Shown: positions 11,056 through 29,298, numbered from the stretch's first letter. The stretch is DNA of 64,000 nucleotides from Limanda limanda (GCF_963576545.1 NC_083656.1:2445219-2509218), one strand, 5' to 3'. The notes: generated by a model from the letters alone, not told the origin. Translations and numbers: made by a program.

Positions 11056-13923
11056 TGTGTGTGTGTGTGGTTCTTTCGGGGGGCCCTCTCCTCTGTGGTT
11101 GAGCCTCTGGTCTCAGGTTCCTCCTGCTGCCTCTCTACAGAAGAGGGGGCCCGCCTGCCCCCCCCAGGCCCTCCGGACCTGGGGGGGGCGGGCGGGCCCC
11201 CTCTTCTGATTGGCTGCCGGGCCGGCCTCCCTGCTCCATCTTACATAATGACCCTCTGTTTTTCTCTGAGAGAGAACCTGGCACGGAGCTGATGTTTACA
11301 TCTGGAGGAGGAAGTGATGATGTTGAGTTGTTTTCAATATGAATTCACTTTGATTTCAACCAATCCAGACGTCCTAAAATCTAAATATAGATAATCAACT
11401 TCTCCGGGTTGATTCTTCTAATGTTGACATTTAGAAGTTTATGTTCTGGAAGCGTTTCGGCCTCCTCATGTTTCAGACGCTGACAGAAACTCTGAGTTTT
11501 GTGTCACAGCGTTCGACAGAAATCATCCTACTTCGTCTCCTGTAAAACAACAAGTGTGTGTCTGTGTGTGTGTGTGTGTGTCTGTGTGTGTGTGTCTGTG
11601 TGTGTGTGCCACTGACACATGATTGGCTCCTGACACTAACAGATCAACTGTAGTTCTGTCTTGGGAGCAGATTGTCCTGCCCTCTCACATCCTTGGTCCC
11701 AGAGTATTGTGACACAGCGATTACCCAGAGTGCCGCTGTCAGGTCAACACGACCCGTGTGTACGTGTTTGTGTGTTTTCACATCTTTGTTGTTTACAGAT
11801 GTTCCTGCTGCTGATCCTACAAAGGAAGTGATTAACTCCAGGATTACTAATCACTTTTTAGATTTGAGAGCTGTGTGAGTCAGTTAAGAGAATTAATCAG
11901 TTCATTATTAACGTGAACAAATTGATAGTAATGAGAAGAAAGTGTCTTTTCAGTGTGAGATCAAGATTCAATCAGTCGATCGGAATCAGAACATGTGACC
12001 TTAAATAATTCATGACTCGTGTGTACGGTTGCAAAATTCCGGGAATATTCAAAGTTGGAAACTTTCCATGGGAATAAACGGGAATTAACGGGAATAAACT
12101 GGAAATGTTGTGGGTAATTTATACTAACTGTATTTACCTTGTCATATACAGACATAAATATAAACATTTTGTTTTGTCATAGGCTGCTTTGAGCCCTGAG
12201 GAAACTTTGGGCACTTGACTATATGCTTCTGCATCGTTGTGTCATTCTTAACATAGGTCTTTGCACAGTATTTGCAAATGTACACAGACTTTCCTTCTAC
12301 ATTGGATGGGGTGAAATGTCTCCACACATGAGAGAGTGCACGTGGCATTGTTCTGTAGAATAAGAGAAAAAAGTTTGTAAAAAAACACTAATGCAATGCC
12401 AGAGATATAAATAGTTAGCCAAACAATTGGAATCGTCTGTAAACATATTTTACAATTGATGGATAAATGAATGGAAATAGTCTAGATGAACAGATGAACA
12501 ATCCTCAATCAGCATGCTAATATATTTTCCCAGTAATATCATGGAAACTTACCTGACTAGTCCTTCACTCTACAGCAGGCCTCAGTAGCCCTGCTGTAGA
12601 GTGAAGGATGCTGGGAGTTATCTGTGCATGTGATGGAAGAATGCACAGTGGAGGGTTGAAACTCAACGTTTCATACATCTTTAAAATAGAGTTTTGAATG
12701 ATGTTTTTATTGCTCAGCGTTTAATTTGCATAGTTTTTTTTTTTTTTTCAAAATTCCAAAAATTCCCAAGCTTAATATTCCCGTGGAAAGTTTCCGTAAA
12801 GTTTCCGGAAATTTACCGGAAAGTTTCCGCCCCTTTGCAACCCTACTCTCGTGTGAGAAGTTGAACATGCTAAATGAAGTCCTCACTCTCTGTAAATATG
12901 TATTATAGTATATGATTATTGAACAGTTCCTCTAACTCTGTCACCTGTTTATTCTGTTGGTCTCTCAGGTGGATTTCGCCAAGGTGCTGCACTACGTGGG
13001 CGCCGGCGTGGTGTTCCCGTGCAGCATGCTGTTCGTGTGTCTGCAGTCGGCTCTGACCTACCGACTCGCCAAGACGCAGGACGAGTTCCGCGTGGGACAC
13101 GTGCGCGTGGGGATGGCGCTGCTCGCCCTGGTCGCCCTGGTGTTCAGTATCCTTCCATCTCTTCTGACCACAGAGCTTCATTTCAATCTCTTGTTTTGGG
13201 AGTTTTGGGCCAAAAGCTGCATTTAAATATAATTTCATAGACACCCGTCGTATACACGTCACTTAAACTGGCAATTGTTATTGATTGAGGCCAATTTTAC
13301 ACAAGAAATAGTTATTTGAAATAAATAATACATTTAAATACATTTTATAAAAAAAAGTATCTTATATAATTAACACTTTTTACAGGAGCGTTTTTCCATC
13401 ACAAACTTTGTGCGACTGTGATTCTCATGTTTTTTATTTTCAGTCGATAATAATAAGTGATGCTGTTAAATTGTGATGTGTGGCCCCCTGCTGGAGAAAA
13501 GACAGATTTACATCCAGAGCACAGAGCAGCTCAAACATCTGGTCTGAACTCGGCCTTCACATCTGTTCAGGTGGTGACACGTCTGAACTTCTGTGTGTCT
13601 TCATGTCTGTGAAGGTGTGAGGATCCGACCTCCTCTCACCTCCTGCCGCCGTGGTTCTCCTTAACCTCCCGTCACCAGGTGGCGTGTTCTTCTGCCAGGA
13701 GAGCTTCGCCCTGCAGCACGCCTCCGCCATCTTCGAGTGGCTCTACTGCTCGCTCATCATGCTCTTCTACGGGACGTTTGCCTTCGAGTTCGGGGGCATG
13801 TCGGGCGACACCCTGCTGGTCCTGTCCCGGGGGGGGCCGGGGGTGCAGAGCTTCTCCGAGCACAAGGCCGAGGGGGGCGGGGGGGCCAACCACCATCAGC
13901 CGGAGAGTTTATCCATCCTGTAG
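4185..13923 (+). CDS. tmem150a: Transmembrane protein 150A (FRAG1/DRAM/Sfk1 family), complete
   Basis: Seven coding exons join in phase: 4185-4249, 5091-5138, 6205-6291, 7528-7595, 9863-9990, 12969-13146, 13679-13923 (819 nt, 272 aa; human is about 271). The start ATG has a CACC context and opens MSLWMILPVSLP, the family N-terminus. About six hydrophobic segments are visible, near residues 7-27, 76-98, 112-131, 136-159, 174-198 and 208-232. The first extracellular loop carries conserved cysteines (C33, C44, C57, C58) and an N-E-S sequon at N41. The C-terminal tail is Gly/Glu-rich and ends in ESLSIL. In mammals TMEM150A is a plasma-membrane protein related to yeast Sfk1 that modulates the PI4KIIIalpha complex and PI4P supply; that role is carried over from the family. 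Introns 4 and 5 hold a Harbinger element, a LINE and a hAT copy. TMEM150B/C are less likely by sequence and length. Confidence 0.92.
4411..4690 (-). mobile_element. Retroelement 3'-end fragment in tmem150a intron 1
   Basis: The stretch beginning TCTAGAAGGATCCCCATTAG, followed by an imperfect palindrome around CTCTACC...AGAGCTAC and GTGGGGTCCACA, then many ATATCAAA repeats, resembles the 3' end of a common teleost non-LTR retroelement in reverse orientation. No coding part or target-site duplication was found. The family name is not assigned, and the assignment rests on recalled resemblance only. Confidence 0.4.
5152..5192. repeat. (CA)n microsatellite
   Basis: A CA dinucleotide run starts about 14 bp after the exon 2 donor of tmem150a. 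Its closeness to the donor is the only notable point. Confidence 0.85.
6174..6200. repeat. (TG)n run serving as acceptor tract of tmem150a exon 3
   Basis: A TG run ends four bases before the exon 3 acceptor (TTTGCAG at 6198-6204), so it stands where a polypyrimidine tract is expected. UG-rich acceptor tracts are known to bind splicing regulators; no effect is shown here. Confidence 0.7.
7934..8433. mobile_element. Non-autonomous PIF/Harbinger element, TAA target site
   Basis: The element is 500 bp with matching ends: it begins AGGCCAGAGCATGCTTCTGC and its right end, read on the other strand, begins AGGCCGGCGCATGCTTCTGC (18 of 20 identical). It is flanked by TAA at 7931-7933 and 8434-8436, the 3 bp duplication expected of PIF/Harbinger elements. 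Inside, at 8155, is the start of a MADF-type accessory protein frame. It sits in tmem150a intron 4. Confidence 0.8.
8155..8208 (+). pseudogene. MADF/Myb-like Harbinger accessory protein, 5' remnant
   Basis: A start codon opens MDQIEERLAEEIRNYDH and meets TAG after 17 codons. Reading past the stop gives YNPSLT, so the reading resembles the N-terminal MADF motif (EEIR.Y.HLYNPSL) of Harbinger-linked proteins, with the usual Leu codon changed to a stop. The rest of the domain is absent. It is a relic inside the 500 bp element. Confidence 0.6.
9407..9752 (-). mobile_element. 5'-truncated LINE insertion (L1/Tx1-like 3' end) with 14 bp target-site duplication
   Basis: On the minus strand the insert starts with a frame reading PPTIDEWIEIVYEIYVMEN and continues FPLKVEKDTFYKTWTKW, which resembles the extreme C-terminus of L1-type ORF2 proteins. 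It ends in a poly(A) tail, seen as T's at 9404-9415. The 14-mer GTATCTGCCACTTT occurs at 9393-9406 and again at 9753-9766, a clean target-site duplication. The insert is antisense to tmem150a in intron 4, its edge 110 bp from the exon 5 acceptor. Confidence 0.8.
10997..11069. repeat. (GT)n microsatellite
   Basis: GT dinucleotide run of about 73 bp in tmem150a intron 5 with one C interruption. Confidence 0.9.
11138..11208. repeat. Very GC-rich inverted repeat (31 bp arms, 9 bp loop)
   Basis: Arms 11138-11168 and 11178-11208 are reverse complements with one mismatch. Each arm holds a run of 8 C or G and a GGGGGCCCGCC-type core, and the loop is CCCTCCGGA. It lies in tmem150a intron 5 outside any recognised transposon. 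Confidence 0.9.
11555..11609. repeat. Interrupted (TG)n microsatellite
   Basis: TG run with TCTG interruptions in tmem150a intron 5. Confidence 0.8.
12024..12845 (-). mobile_element. Non-autonomous hAT element with BED-finger exon, copy 1
   Basis: The ends match the two other copies in the window (23540 and 62610): one end reads GTTGCAAAATTCCGGGAAT and the other, on the opposite strand, GTTGCAAAGGGGCGGAAAC or close to it. The 8-mer CTCGTGTG flanks it at 12016-12023 and 12848-12855, with two extra bases at the right edge. It contains a palindrome (12561-12578 with 12591-12608) and a BED-finger frame on the minus strand. It lies in tmem150a intron 5, opposite in orientation to the gene. Confidence 0.85.
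12142..12348 (-). CDS. BED-type zinc finger fragment of a hAT transposase, intact 68 aa frame
   Basis: The frame opens MPRALSHVWRHFTPSNVEGK, continues VYICKYCAKTYVKNDTTMQK and HIVKCPKFP, and ends at a stop 25 residues or so later. W-R-HF, C-x2-C and H-x4-C are the hallmarks of the BED finger at the N-terminus of hAT transposases. On the minus strand a pyrimidine-rich stretch and TTCTACAG acceptor precede the ATG by four bases, so it looks like a 5' coding exon whose catalytic exons are gone. Whether it is expressed is unknown. Confidence 0.7.
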   Translation of the reverse strand: MPRALSHVWRHFTPSNVEGKSVYICKYCAKTYVKNDTTMQKHIVKCPKFPQGSKQPMTKQNVYIYVCI

Positions 13924-14341
13924 CTGGACTGTGGCGTGTGTCAGCGCCCCCTGGAGGACGCCGGGACAGACTCTCAGAGCTGCGGCTCCTCACAAAGACC
14001 AAAGACATTAAAGGAGAAGCTATACTGCAAAACATTGCACGGTCAGATCAGAGCCTCTCAACACAAAGGCCACAGACACACAACATCTCCCCCCCCTGGC
14101 GTCAGAACTGGTGTCTGTTTGAAGCTCAGGAAGTTTCATCAACAACTTTCTCTCTTTACCTCGGGGGTCAGGAGACGATATTTTTTTACATCAATTCAGC
14201 GTTTTGTAAAAAAATTAAAGTCATTAAAAATGACTTGTTACAGCTTTAATGGGACCAAACTATAGATGAGGACTATCATAAGCAATATTTGATTATATTT
14301 TGATTTTAATTTTAAAGTTTAACAGTGTATATCCAACAAAA

Positions 14342-14347
14342 AATAAA
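14342..14347 (+). terminator. tmem150a: Candidate tmem150a poly(A) signal
   Basis: AATAAA lies 419 bp after the tmem150a stop and is followed by T-rich sequence. It is the first consensus hexamer after the gene on this strand. Confidence 0.55.
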
Positions 14348-14663
14348 TTAAAGCAAATGGTGGGAAATATAATGTCATTATTTTGTGTTTTTTTATTATT
14401 ATTTGATTGTAAATTAAAGTTTTAGAATTCTCTAAATTGTTTCTCTCTAGTTCTTTGACTTTGTTTGAAACGTCTTTGCAACATTTCACTCATTTTTACT
14501 TCGTTTTTTAAGCGTCTGCAGGTCTTGATATAATTAACATTTTATTATCAAATATATATGAAACGTATATGAAAGATAATAATCTGTCACACGATATCAG
14601 ATCCGTGTGTGATTTCAGGCTGGAAAACAAAAACACGGCGACTGAAACCAAAGCTTCACAGTC

Positions 14664-14669
14664 TTTATT
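14664..14669 (-). terminator. mat2a: Candidate mat2a poly(A) signal
   Basis: AATAAA on the minus strand lies about 750 bp past the mat2a stop and beyond the hAT MITE at 14683-14934; use of this signal would place the MITE inside the 3' UTR. Other AATAAA hexamers occur inside the MITE itself (near 14778). The tmem150a and mat2a 3' ends converge within about 300 bp. Confidence 0.45.
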
Positions 14670-14682
14670 GTTTGTTTGAAAT

Positions 14683-14934
14683 TAGGGCTGGGCAAGTTAA
14701 CTCGTTTAATCGAGTTAACTCAAGTGATGAGTTAACTCGATTAATTATTTTATCTCGCATTAACTCAGGTTTGATTATTTATTGTTTTATTGTGAAAGTC
14801 AGGCTTTTATTTTGTGAAAGTCTGTTGCTGACTGCTGCAGAACAGGAAAAAAGAAAATAATTGGCGGATAAACAATCGAGTTAACTCATCACTTGAGTTA
14901 ACTCGATTAAAACGAGTTAACTTGCCCAGCCCTA
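14683..14934. mobile_element. hAT MITE with perfect 8 bp target-site duplication
   Basis: The element begins TAGGGCTGGGCAAGTTAACT and ends in its near-exact reverse complement; the inverted ends run about 60 bp and contain repeated GAGTTAACTC units. TTTGAAAT occurs at 14675-14682 and 14935-14942. The TAGGG...CCCTA ends and 8 bp duplication are typical of hAT elements. No coding capacity remains. It sits just downstream of mat2a, probably in its 3' UTR. Confidence 0.9.
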
Positions 14935-15419
14935 TTTGAAATCTCTGAAGGCTTCAGCCTCACATCCAAACCTGGGACACTCACAGGCCCTGTGTCACAG
15001 TATCAGTCGTACAAAAATACAAAAGTGTGTATTCGTGGTTGTTGCTGCGGCCTCGTCGTGGTTCTGAACGTCTCTGCTGAAGTGTGAATGGCTGATCTCC
15101 TTCAAACTTTGGTCTGAAAAGCCAAAATAGCTGCGAACGACAACTGTGTGAAACCAAGTCCTGGTCGGTGACAGAAATACCAAGAGGTTCACTTCTTGGA
15201 TTTCTTGTTGCTGTTGAAAAGGCGACGATCCTCGTCCCCTCGTCCAATGACCAGAGGTTATCTGCACCCCCGCCCTGACCCGTCCCCCCCACTCCCCGGT
15301 CCGCTGGCAGCTGCCTTCCTCCTACTGGGTTACAGGAGCACGAGGGTCGCTATCTATACCACACAAACACACACACACATACCCCAACACACACTCTCAC
15401 ACACAGGTACACAGACACA

Positions 15420-18400
15420 CTAGAAGTTGAGGTTCTTTGGGGTTTCCCAGGGAAACTCCTTCCTGCCGAAGTGTCCGTAGCACGCCGTGTTCTGGTAGAT
15501 TGGTCTCCTCAGGTCCAGGTCCCTGAAAACCAAACACGAGTCAGAAACACGTTCAAAACTCACAAAACCTTTAAAAGTTCAACATCGACTGCGATGACCT
15601 GACGATGACGCCGGGTCGGAGGTCAAAGTTCTTGTTGACGATGTGCAGCAGCTCGGTCTCGCTCTTCTGAGAGGAGCCGAAGGTGAACACGGAGATGGAC
15701 AGAGGGTGAGCCACGCCGATGGCATAGGCGACCTGCAGACACACACAGAGACACACACAGAGAGACACACACAGAGAGACACACACAGACAGACACACAC
15801 ACACAGACACACACAGTGAGAGTCACTGACCGGAGCCTGAAGGCATCTGCAGAGGAGATGTTCCACAAGAGGATCTAGAACCTTCTCACCTGCACCAGGA
15901 CCCTCCTGCACAGATTGGCCTTCACCAGAGACTTGGCCACCCAGCGGGCGGCGTAAGCGGCCGAGCGGTCGACCTTGGTGTAGTCCTTCCCGGAGAAGGC
16001 CCCCCCGCCGTGGGCCCCCCAGCCCCCGTACGTGTCCACGATGATCTTCCTGCCCGTCACTCCGGCGTCGCCCTGCAGCAGCAGAGCACACAGACACTCA
16101 GGAATCCTCCAGGTTCTCATCAGCAAGTACAAACTCATTTCAGTTTACTGGCTGAAGTTCAGGTTAATAAATGCAAATTTAAAAAGCCTGACTTTGAGTT
16201 TTGTAAAGTAGTTCAAACAGAACAGAGTCTATCAACATTTATATAGTAAAACTTTTATTAAACAATTAAAAAACTCTATTTTACTATTTTATTGTGATCC
16301 CCTTTTGAAAGTGATACAGTATAAGGTCATAATATAAGTGTATCTGCTCCTTTATTTCATTAATTTCTATACATAAACCCATTTATATTATATTATAGTA
16401 TATCATATTATATTATATTATATTATATTATATTATATTATATTATATTATATTATATTATATTATATTATATTATATTATATTATATTATATTATATTA
16501 TATTATATTATATTATATTATACTATATTATATTAAATTATATTATATTATATTATATTATATTATATTATATTATATTATATTAAATTATATTATATTA
16601 TATTATATTATATTATATCCATGATTTCAATGCCAGTAATGTTAACAAAGTTAACATTACTGGCATTGAAATGTTAACAAAGTTAACATTACTGGTCTTG
16701 TTTAGTTATGATTGGCTCCTGACGTGTCCAGTATGCTCTGCTGTGATTGGCTCGTACACAACATCGCAGTATTTACAATAACGTTAAAAGCACAACAATT
16801 AGTAGTAGTATTAACACACAGCTGTTGGTCTACAGGCCGTCTGAGGACCGTTACCTGAGGTCCACCGATCACGAAGCGGCCGCTGGGCTGCAGGTGGTAG
16901 ATGGTGTTCTCGTCCAGGTACTTGGAGGGGACCACCACCTTGATGACCTTCTCCTTCAGAACCTCCTTCTGCTCCTCCAGACTCACGTAGTCGTCGTGCT
17001 GCACGGAGATCACCACGGTGTGGACCCTCCGGGGGATCACCGCCCCGTTCTCCTGGGTGTAGTGAACCGTCACCTGGATGGGGGGGGGGAGGGGTTTGGC
17101 ATATTTACTCGAGATACTTGAGATACTGTATTTCTCTGGATTAAAGTCGCATATCTCTCCTGGTAAGACGATAACTGGCCACTGTCGAGTCATAAAACCG
17201 ATCTTTTCTGATCATATTCGGCTCCATAAAGGCTCCATTTTTTTATTTATTTGCCTTTATTTAACCAGGTCAGTCCCGTTGAGATACAGTGACCTCTTTT
17301 CCAAGGGAAGCCTGGCCAAGACAGCAGCATACAAAAAATGTCAACAGTCACAAGACACACAGAAATCACATAACACAGATAAAATACATTTAAAAAAAAA
17401 AAAAGATAAGGCAACAGGACTAAAGCTCCGGATTCACACCAGAACAAGAACAAGTGCGGTATGAAGCCGCTCCGATTTCTCTCACACAAGTCTTCGAAGT
17501 TTCAAGGTTTATGAGCTGCTTTAACTTTAGAGTTTTTTGCAGTGCATTCCAAGCAACAGGTGCAGCGAACTTAAAACAGTGCTTACGGAATTCAGAGTGA
17601 ACTTTGGGCATAATTAATAAATAAAACTCATTTGAACGTAAGCAGTAATTGCTCTGGGATTTAAAGATGTAATTACATAAGTAGTGGGGGAGCAGACCCA
17701 AGATAGCTTTATAAATAAAAATATGCCAATGTATAAGGCGTCCATGGTAAAATAATGCAATAGAAATATTCGTACAATCACCCGAACCCACACTTCAGTG
17801 TTAAAACATGCGACTTTTTAACTTGAATCCATAAAACACAACTCAGATAAATCCTCCTAATGTTCCCACGTGTGGCAACAAGCCTCGTTTCATGTCTGAG
17901 CTTCTGCAGGCGTAGGATTGCGAACTCAACACCGACGGATACGTCCAGTGCACATGCCGATGGCGTCTCCCGGCTCAGATGATGCATACCAGCTCGCTCC
18001 GGTTGGTGTCTGCTGGTCAAGCACATTCTGGACTCGACCGCCTCTGTCCCACATACTAGAGAGAGAAGTATTCACTATAACTGGAGAGGGACTCGGCGAC
18101 CTCCTCTCACCACGACATCCTGGATTTTAAAGATTTGTCTTTGTCCTTTTGTCCACTTTTTGTTTTATTATCAATCTAAATGTATATGTTTTATTTCTTA
18201 AGTGATGTCTGAAGGCTGTTTGAATTCTGTGTTTCCTGATCCCACCTGTGTCTTGGAGTCCGGCCGGAGCCAGGGAACCTCCCCGCTTCGTCTCAGTTCG
18301 GCCATCTTGGCGTTGAGCTTGTGTGCGAGCACGATGGTGAGCGGCATGCACTCCTCCGTCTCGTCCGTGGCGTAGCCGAACATCAGACCCTGTCCACACA

Positions 18401-20607
18401 GAGAGAGTCACAGTGAGACCCATGTGTTGTCATCCAGGTGTCTGTCCTCGTGACCAACAGATTCTGCAGAACACAAACAGAAGAGCCAGTCATGTTGTGT
18501 TGTGTTGTTTGTGCGACCTGGTCTCCGGCTCCGACGTCGTTCTCCAGCCGGTCGATGTGAACTCCCTGAGCGATGTCAGGAGACTGCTGCTCCAGGGCCA
18601 CCAGCACGTTACAGGTCTTATAATCAAAGCCTGAAGAGAGAGGAGCAAAGGATCAGGACCGAAGTCCGACTGTCTGACACCCGGGATCAGTCTTCGTGTT
18701 CTTTAAACTTCACCTTTGGCCGAGTTGTCGTAGCCGATGTGTCGGATGGTGTCTCTCACCACCTTCTGGTAGTCCACGTTGGCGAGGGACGTGATCTCGC
18801 CACAGAGCAGCACCATGCCCGTCTTACACACCGTCTCTGTTGGAACACAGGACGTCACACTGATGAAAACAGGGACCATGGTACGAAGCAGCGTTGTTTA
18901 ATATGAAGCGAAGGGAAAAGATTCACGATGAAATGAAACACAAAGCCCTGAAAACAATGTTATCGAGTTGTTGTTCTCACCACAAGCCACCTTGGCGTCG
19001 GGGTCTTGCTTCAGGTGAGCGTCCAGCACAGCATCACTGATCTGATCACAGATCTTATCTGAAAAGGGTTTAAATAACAGTGATGTCCACATCGAATCAT
19101 AATATTATTATTATCTCAGGGCTGTGTACATAGAAGGCTGTGTCCCTGTGTGACCTTCTACAGTACAGGTCATATTCCTCACATCAGCCTGAAAAGATCA
19201 GATATCAGTGATACTACACATCCGTCCTACTAGGAGCTGAGGCCTATGAATAGCTCTGGCCTGGTTCCTCGTCCCCGAGCCGTGGCCGAGTGACCGGTCC
19301 ACGCTAAACTCCTCCCATCATCAAAACATCGCCGAGCTGTCTTCGACCACCAGACGCACTTCTTGAGCTCTCATTTAAATTCAGCTCACATCAGGGTTTT
19401 AGGAATCGATTAGAGACCAAAAAATGTCATAAAGTTTTGAGGCATTTACAGATTTAACTGCAACAAACCAGTTGAACGTTTACTTTTGAATGAATACCAG
19501 ACTTTTTCCATTAATTCTCCTGAGCAGAGGGTTTGAAATCTTAAGAAATCAGAACCAACAGGTGCAGCATCAGTTGATGGAGTTTAGGTTTAGAGCTTCG
19601 GCTTCACGTTGGCTGATTGGCTTGATTTGTTTTCTTCAATGCATCATCTGCCTGTAACCAGAGAGACGATTGGACGATTGGACGATTGGACGATGAGACG
19701 CCAAACACAGTTGAAGAGATGGAATCATTATTTCAACTCCACCACTGCTGCACAGATTCTATCACATCAACCTGTTGGTCTTTTTATGTGAATGCATGAA
19801 GATTTATTTGTGTGACGGATGCAGATATTTCCACAAGTAAAGATATCGCCTCCAGGAGGTATTTCTTATCACAACAAGATTAACAACTGCAGCAAGTGGA
19901 GGTTGTTGAAGTATCATCGGAATCTGCAGCACTTTGTTCATCTGTACAGATCAAATCTAAAAGGCTACTGACCACAACCTGCTGACCTACACAACACCAG
20001 ACAGACTCAGTCAGTTGGCAGCTGGTGCACAGAGTGAAGCTTTTAGCAGAGTAAGAGTTTCCCTCAGGAGGAGGAGCCCAAACACTGAGATAAAATGTCA
20101 ACTGGACATAAAACACAGCCCGAGAACGGACGTGTTTGTATTTGGTCGTCATGTGGTAACACAATCTGTTGACTTAACGTAAAACAACTTAAAAGACAAC
20201 GTAAAGGAAAAGCTCATTTGTTTGACAAAGTAAAAAAGCAGAGACACCTTGTTGTTGCTCGGTTTAAATTCCTAAACATCACATTCATATTTTCTCTTTG
20301 ACAATCCTCTAAACTCCTCCTGTAAAGTCCAGGATCCATCGTTCAAATACTTTCATAAAACCCAGATGACTCTGAGCCAGTGGAGTGTGACCCCTCTACG
20401 CTGCAGAGCCTCTGGATTCTGCACATTCCTCAGAGTCATCAATGATCAGTGGAACATGAAAGTGCTCGAGCGACCACAGCGACCATCAGCTGCCGTGGAG
20501 AGGACGTCCAACTCACCGGGATGTCCCTCTCCCACCGACTCAGAGGTGAACATGAAGGAGCCCTCCTGATGGTTGTAGTTGGAATCCCCATTCATGGTGC
20601 CGTTCAT
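15420..20607 (-). CDS. mat2a: S-adenosylmethionine synthetase isoform type-2 (methionine adenosyltransferase 2A), complete
   Basis: Nine coding exons join in phase on the minus strand: 20607-20517, 19058-18981, 18836-18714, 18630-18518, 18389-18246, 17073-16855, 16072-15890, 15732-15599, 15522-15420 (1188 nt, 395 aa, the family length). It makes S-adenosylmethionine from methionine and ATP, releasing phosphate and pyrophosphate, in cytosol and nucleus. The methionine/ATP-binding GEGHPDKICDQ carries H29 and D31; signature 1 is [15 protein letters not shown] (131-145) and signature 2 is GGGAFSGKD (278-286). K265 and the P-loop-like region are in place. The N-terminus MNGTMNG resembles MAT2A rather than liver MAT1A. 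Internal exon lengths match those I remember for human MAT2A, and start and stop are unambiguous. It has a TATA-like upstream sequence. I did not find the UACAGAGAA hairpin motif in the likely 3' UTR. Confidence 0.96.
16388..16617. repeat. (TATTA)n pentanucleotide microsatellite
   Basis: About 230 bp of TATTA repeats with rare A or C substitutions, in mat2a intron 6. It is pure A/T over most of its length and should melt easily. It runs directly into the palindrome at 16625. Confidence 0.95.
16625..16671. repeat. Perfect 22 bp inverted repeat with AAA loop, partly repeated to 16695
   Basis: Bases 16625-16646 and 16650-16671 are exact reverse complements around a 3 bp loop; each arm carries GTTAAC next to the loop. 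The right part (ATGTTAACAAAGTTAACATT and on to ACTGG) is repeated again at about 16671-16695, giving overlapping hairpins. It abuts the TATTA microsatellite in mat2a intron 6. Confidence 0.9.
17236..17791 (-). mobile_element. 3' fragment of a non-LTR retrotransposon (reverse transcriptase C-terminus) in mat2a intron 5
   Basis: A minus-strand frame at 17791-17420 reads [19 protein letters not shown], then [20 protein letters not shown] and [14 protein letters not shown], a pattern I recognise as the C-terminal tail of a common fish LINE. It runs on into a 3' UTR rich in ...CTGGTTAAATAAAGG on the minus strand and an A-rich end near 17236. No start, catalytic YxDD box or target-site duplication is seen, so it is a truncated copy. 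It is in the same orientation as mat2a. Confidence 0.7.
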
Positions 20608-20791
20608 TCTGGATCTCCGTGGGCGCTGCCTGACGTGGGCTGAGCTGGTGGAACCTGGCAGGAGAGAAGCTGCTCTGGCACAAGTTGCCTTTCTTATCCA
20701 AACAGGACCAAGACGCTTGGATCGGTGCACTAGAGTCTTGCTGCTGTCGAATCTCACAGTCCCAAGGCAGAGCAGGCGGAAAACGCTGGAC

Positions 20792-20798
20792 TATATAT
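20792..20798 (-). promoter_or_regulatory. mat2a: TATA-like box of mat2a
   Basis: On the minus strand CCATATATAGTCC lies about 185 bp upstream of the start codon, placing a start site near 20762 and a 5' UTR of about 155 nt. There is no acceptor forcing an upstream exon. A poly(G) run at 20825-20834 and another at 20993-21011 lie further upstream. Confidence 0.45.
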
Positions 20799-21468
20799 GG
20801 CTAAGACAACATGCACACACACACGGGGGGGGGGGGAGGGTGCCATGTGGACCAGGGGCTTTAGACCATTCAGAGCAGAGAAAAGAGGAGGGAGGGGTCC
20901 CTGTCTCCATGTTGGGGACCGTTGTTTAACTCCTCCCGTGCTGGATGTCACAAACTGAACCGGACGGTCCTCCATCCACTGGTTCAGGCCCTGGGGGGGG
21001 GGGGGGGGGGGAGTTTCGTGGTAAACTGCTCAACCAATAAATAATAAACTTGTGTATTTACTCTTTTATTTTCTTAGCGTTGTCATAAAGTGCTTTACAA
21101 AGAAGCAATGACACCAGACAGAAACACTGAGAACTAGAAGGTCAGAGAACTTGTCACTTTATCACCAAACCGTTTTAATAAGATCTCTGCATTATTTTAA
21201 TATGAAATTCACAAATAAAGTTGAAAAACAGATGCGTCTTTGCAGAAGCACTGGAAATAGAAATGATGAGTCTTATAAATCAATATAAAGTTAAATAAAT
21301 CAGTTAAATCCTCGGTGAGTTTAATTTAGTGAAGATCGTGATATTATCAACAAGTCATAAAGAAAACTTAACAAATCATTTCATATTAACAGTTCAGTGA
21401 ATCGACACTGAAACAAACAAACAGTGAAACGACAACATGAGAGAAGAAGAGTTTGTCTCTCTCTGATG

Positions 21469-28922
<7,454 letters not shown>

Positions 28923-29296
28923 TGTTTCAAACATTAATTGTAAACTGATTTGATTTCCTAAATTGCAGAAAACGTAGTTTCACTGTCGATGGATTAAGAG
29001 CTGATCCAGGTTCTCAGATGCAAAAGGAAAAATATAAATCCTTGTGGTTCACGTTGGTTTTTCGGATATTCAGTCGAGTTTCCATCCGTCCATCCGAGCA
29101 GCTCAGGATCTGTGAGCAGCTCGTGAGCTTCTGACCTGGTTCCTCTCCTGAAAGCTCCAGGTCACATGAGAAGCTTCAGGTCCTCCAGGTCTCTGCAGGA
29201 CGCCGCTGACACGAGCTCCTCACGACCACAACATCTGGATTCTACGTGTGCACATGAAGTGGTATACCTTATTTTGTTGTGCAGGTCTTTGTCCTT

Positions 29297-29298
<2 letters not shown>

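Noticed and set aside
15189..15260. Minus-strand tail reading GRGDEDRRLFNSNKKSKK then stop, like a basic C-terminus
   Set aside because: The sequence upstream on that strand is purine-rich with no good acceptor or start, an in-frame stop lies just upstream, and the stretch is downstream of the complete mat2a frame. Kept only as a curiosity.
17778..18026. 82-codon minus-strand frame next to the LINE fragment in mat2a intron 5
   Set aside because: It resembles nothing I recognise and has no splice or start support. It may be another part of a transposon.
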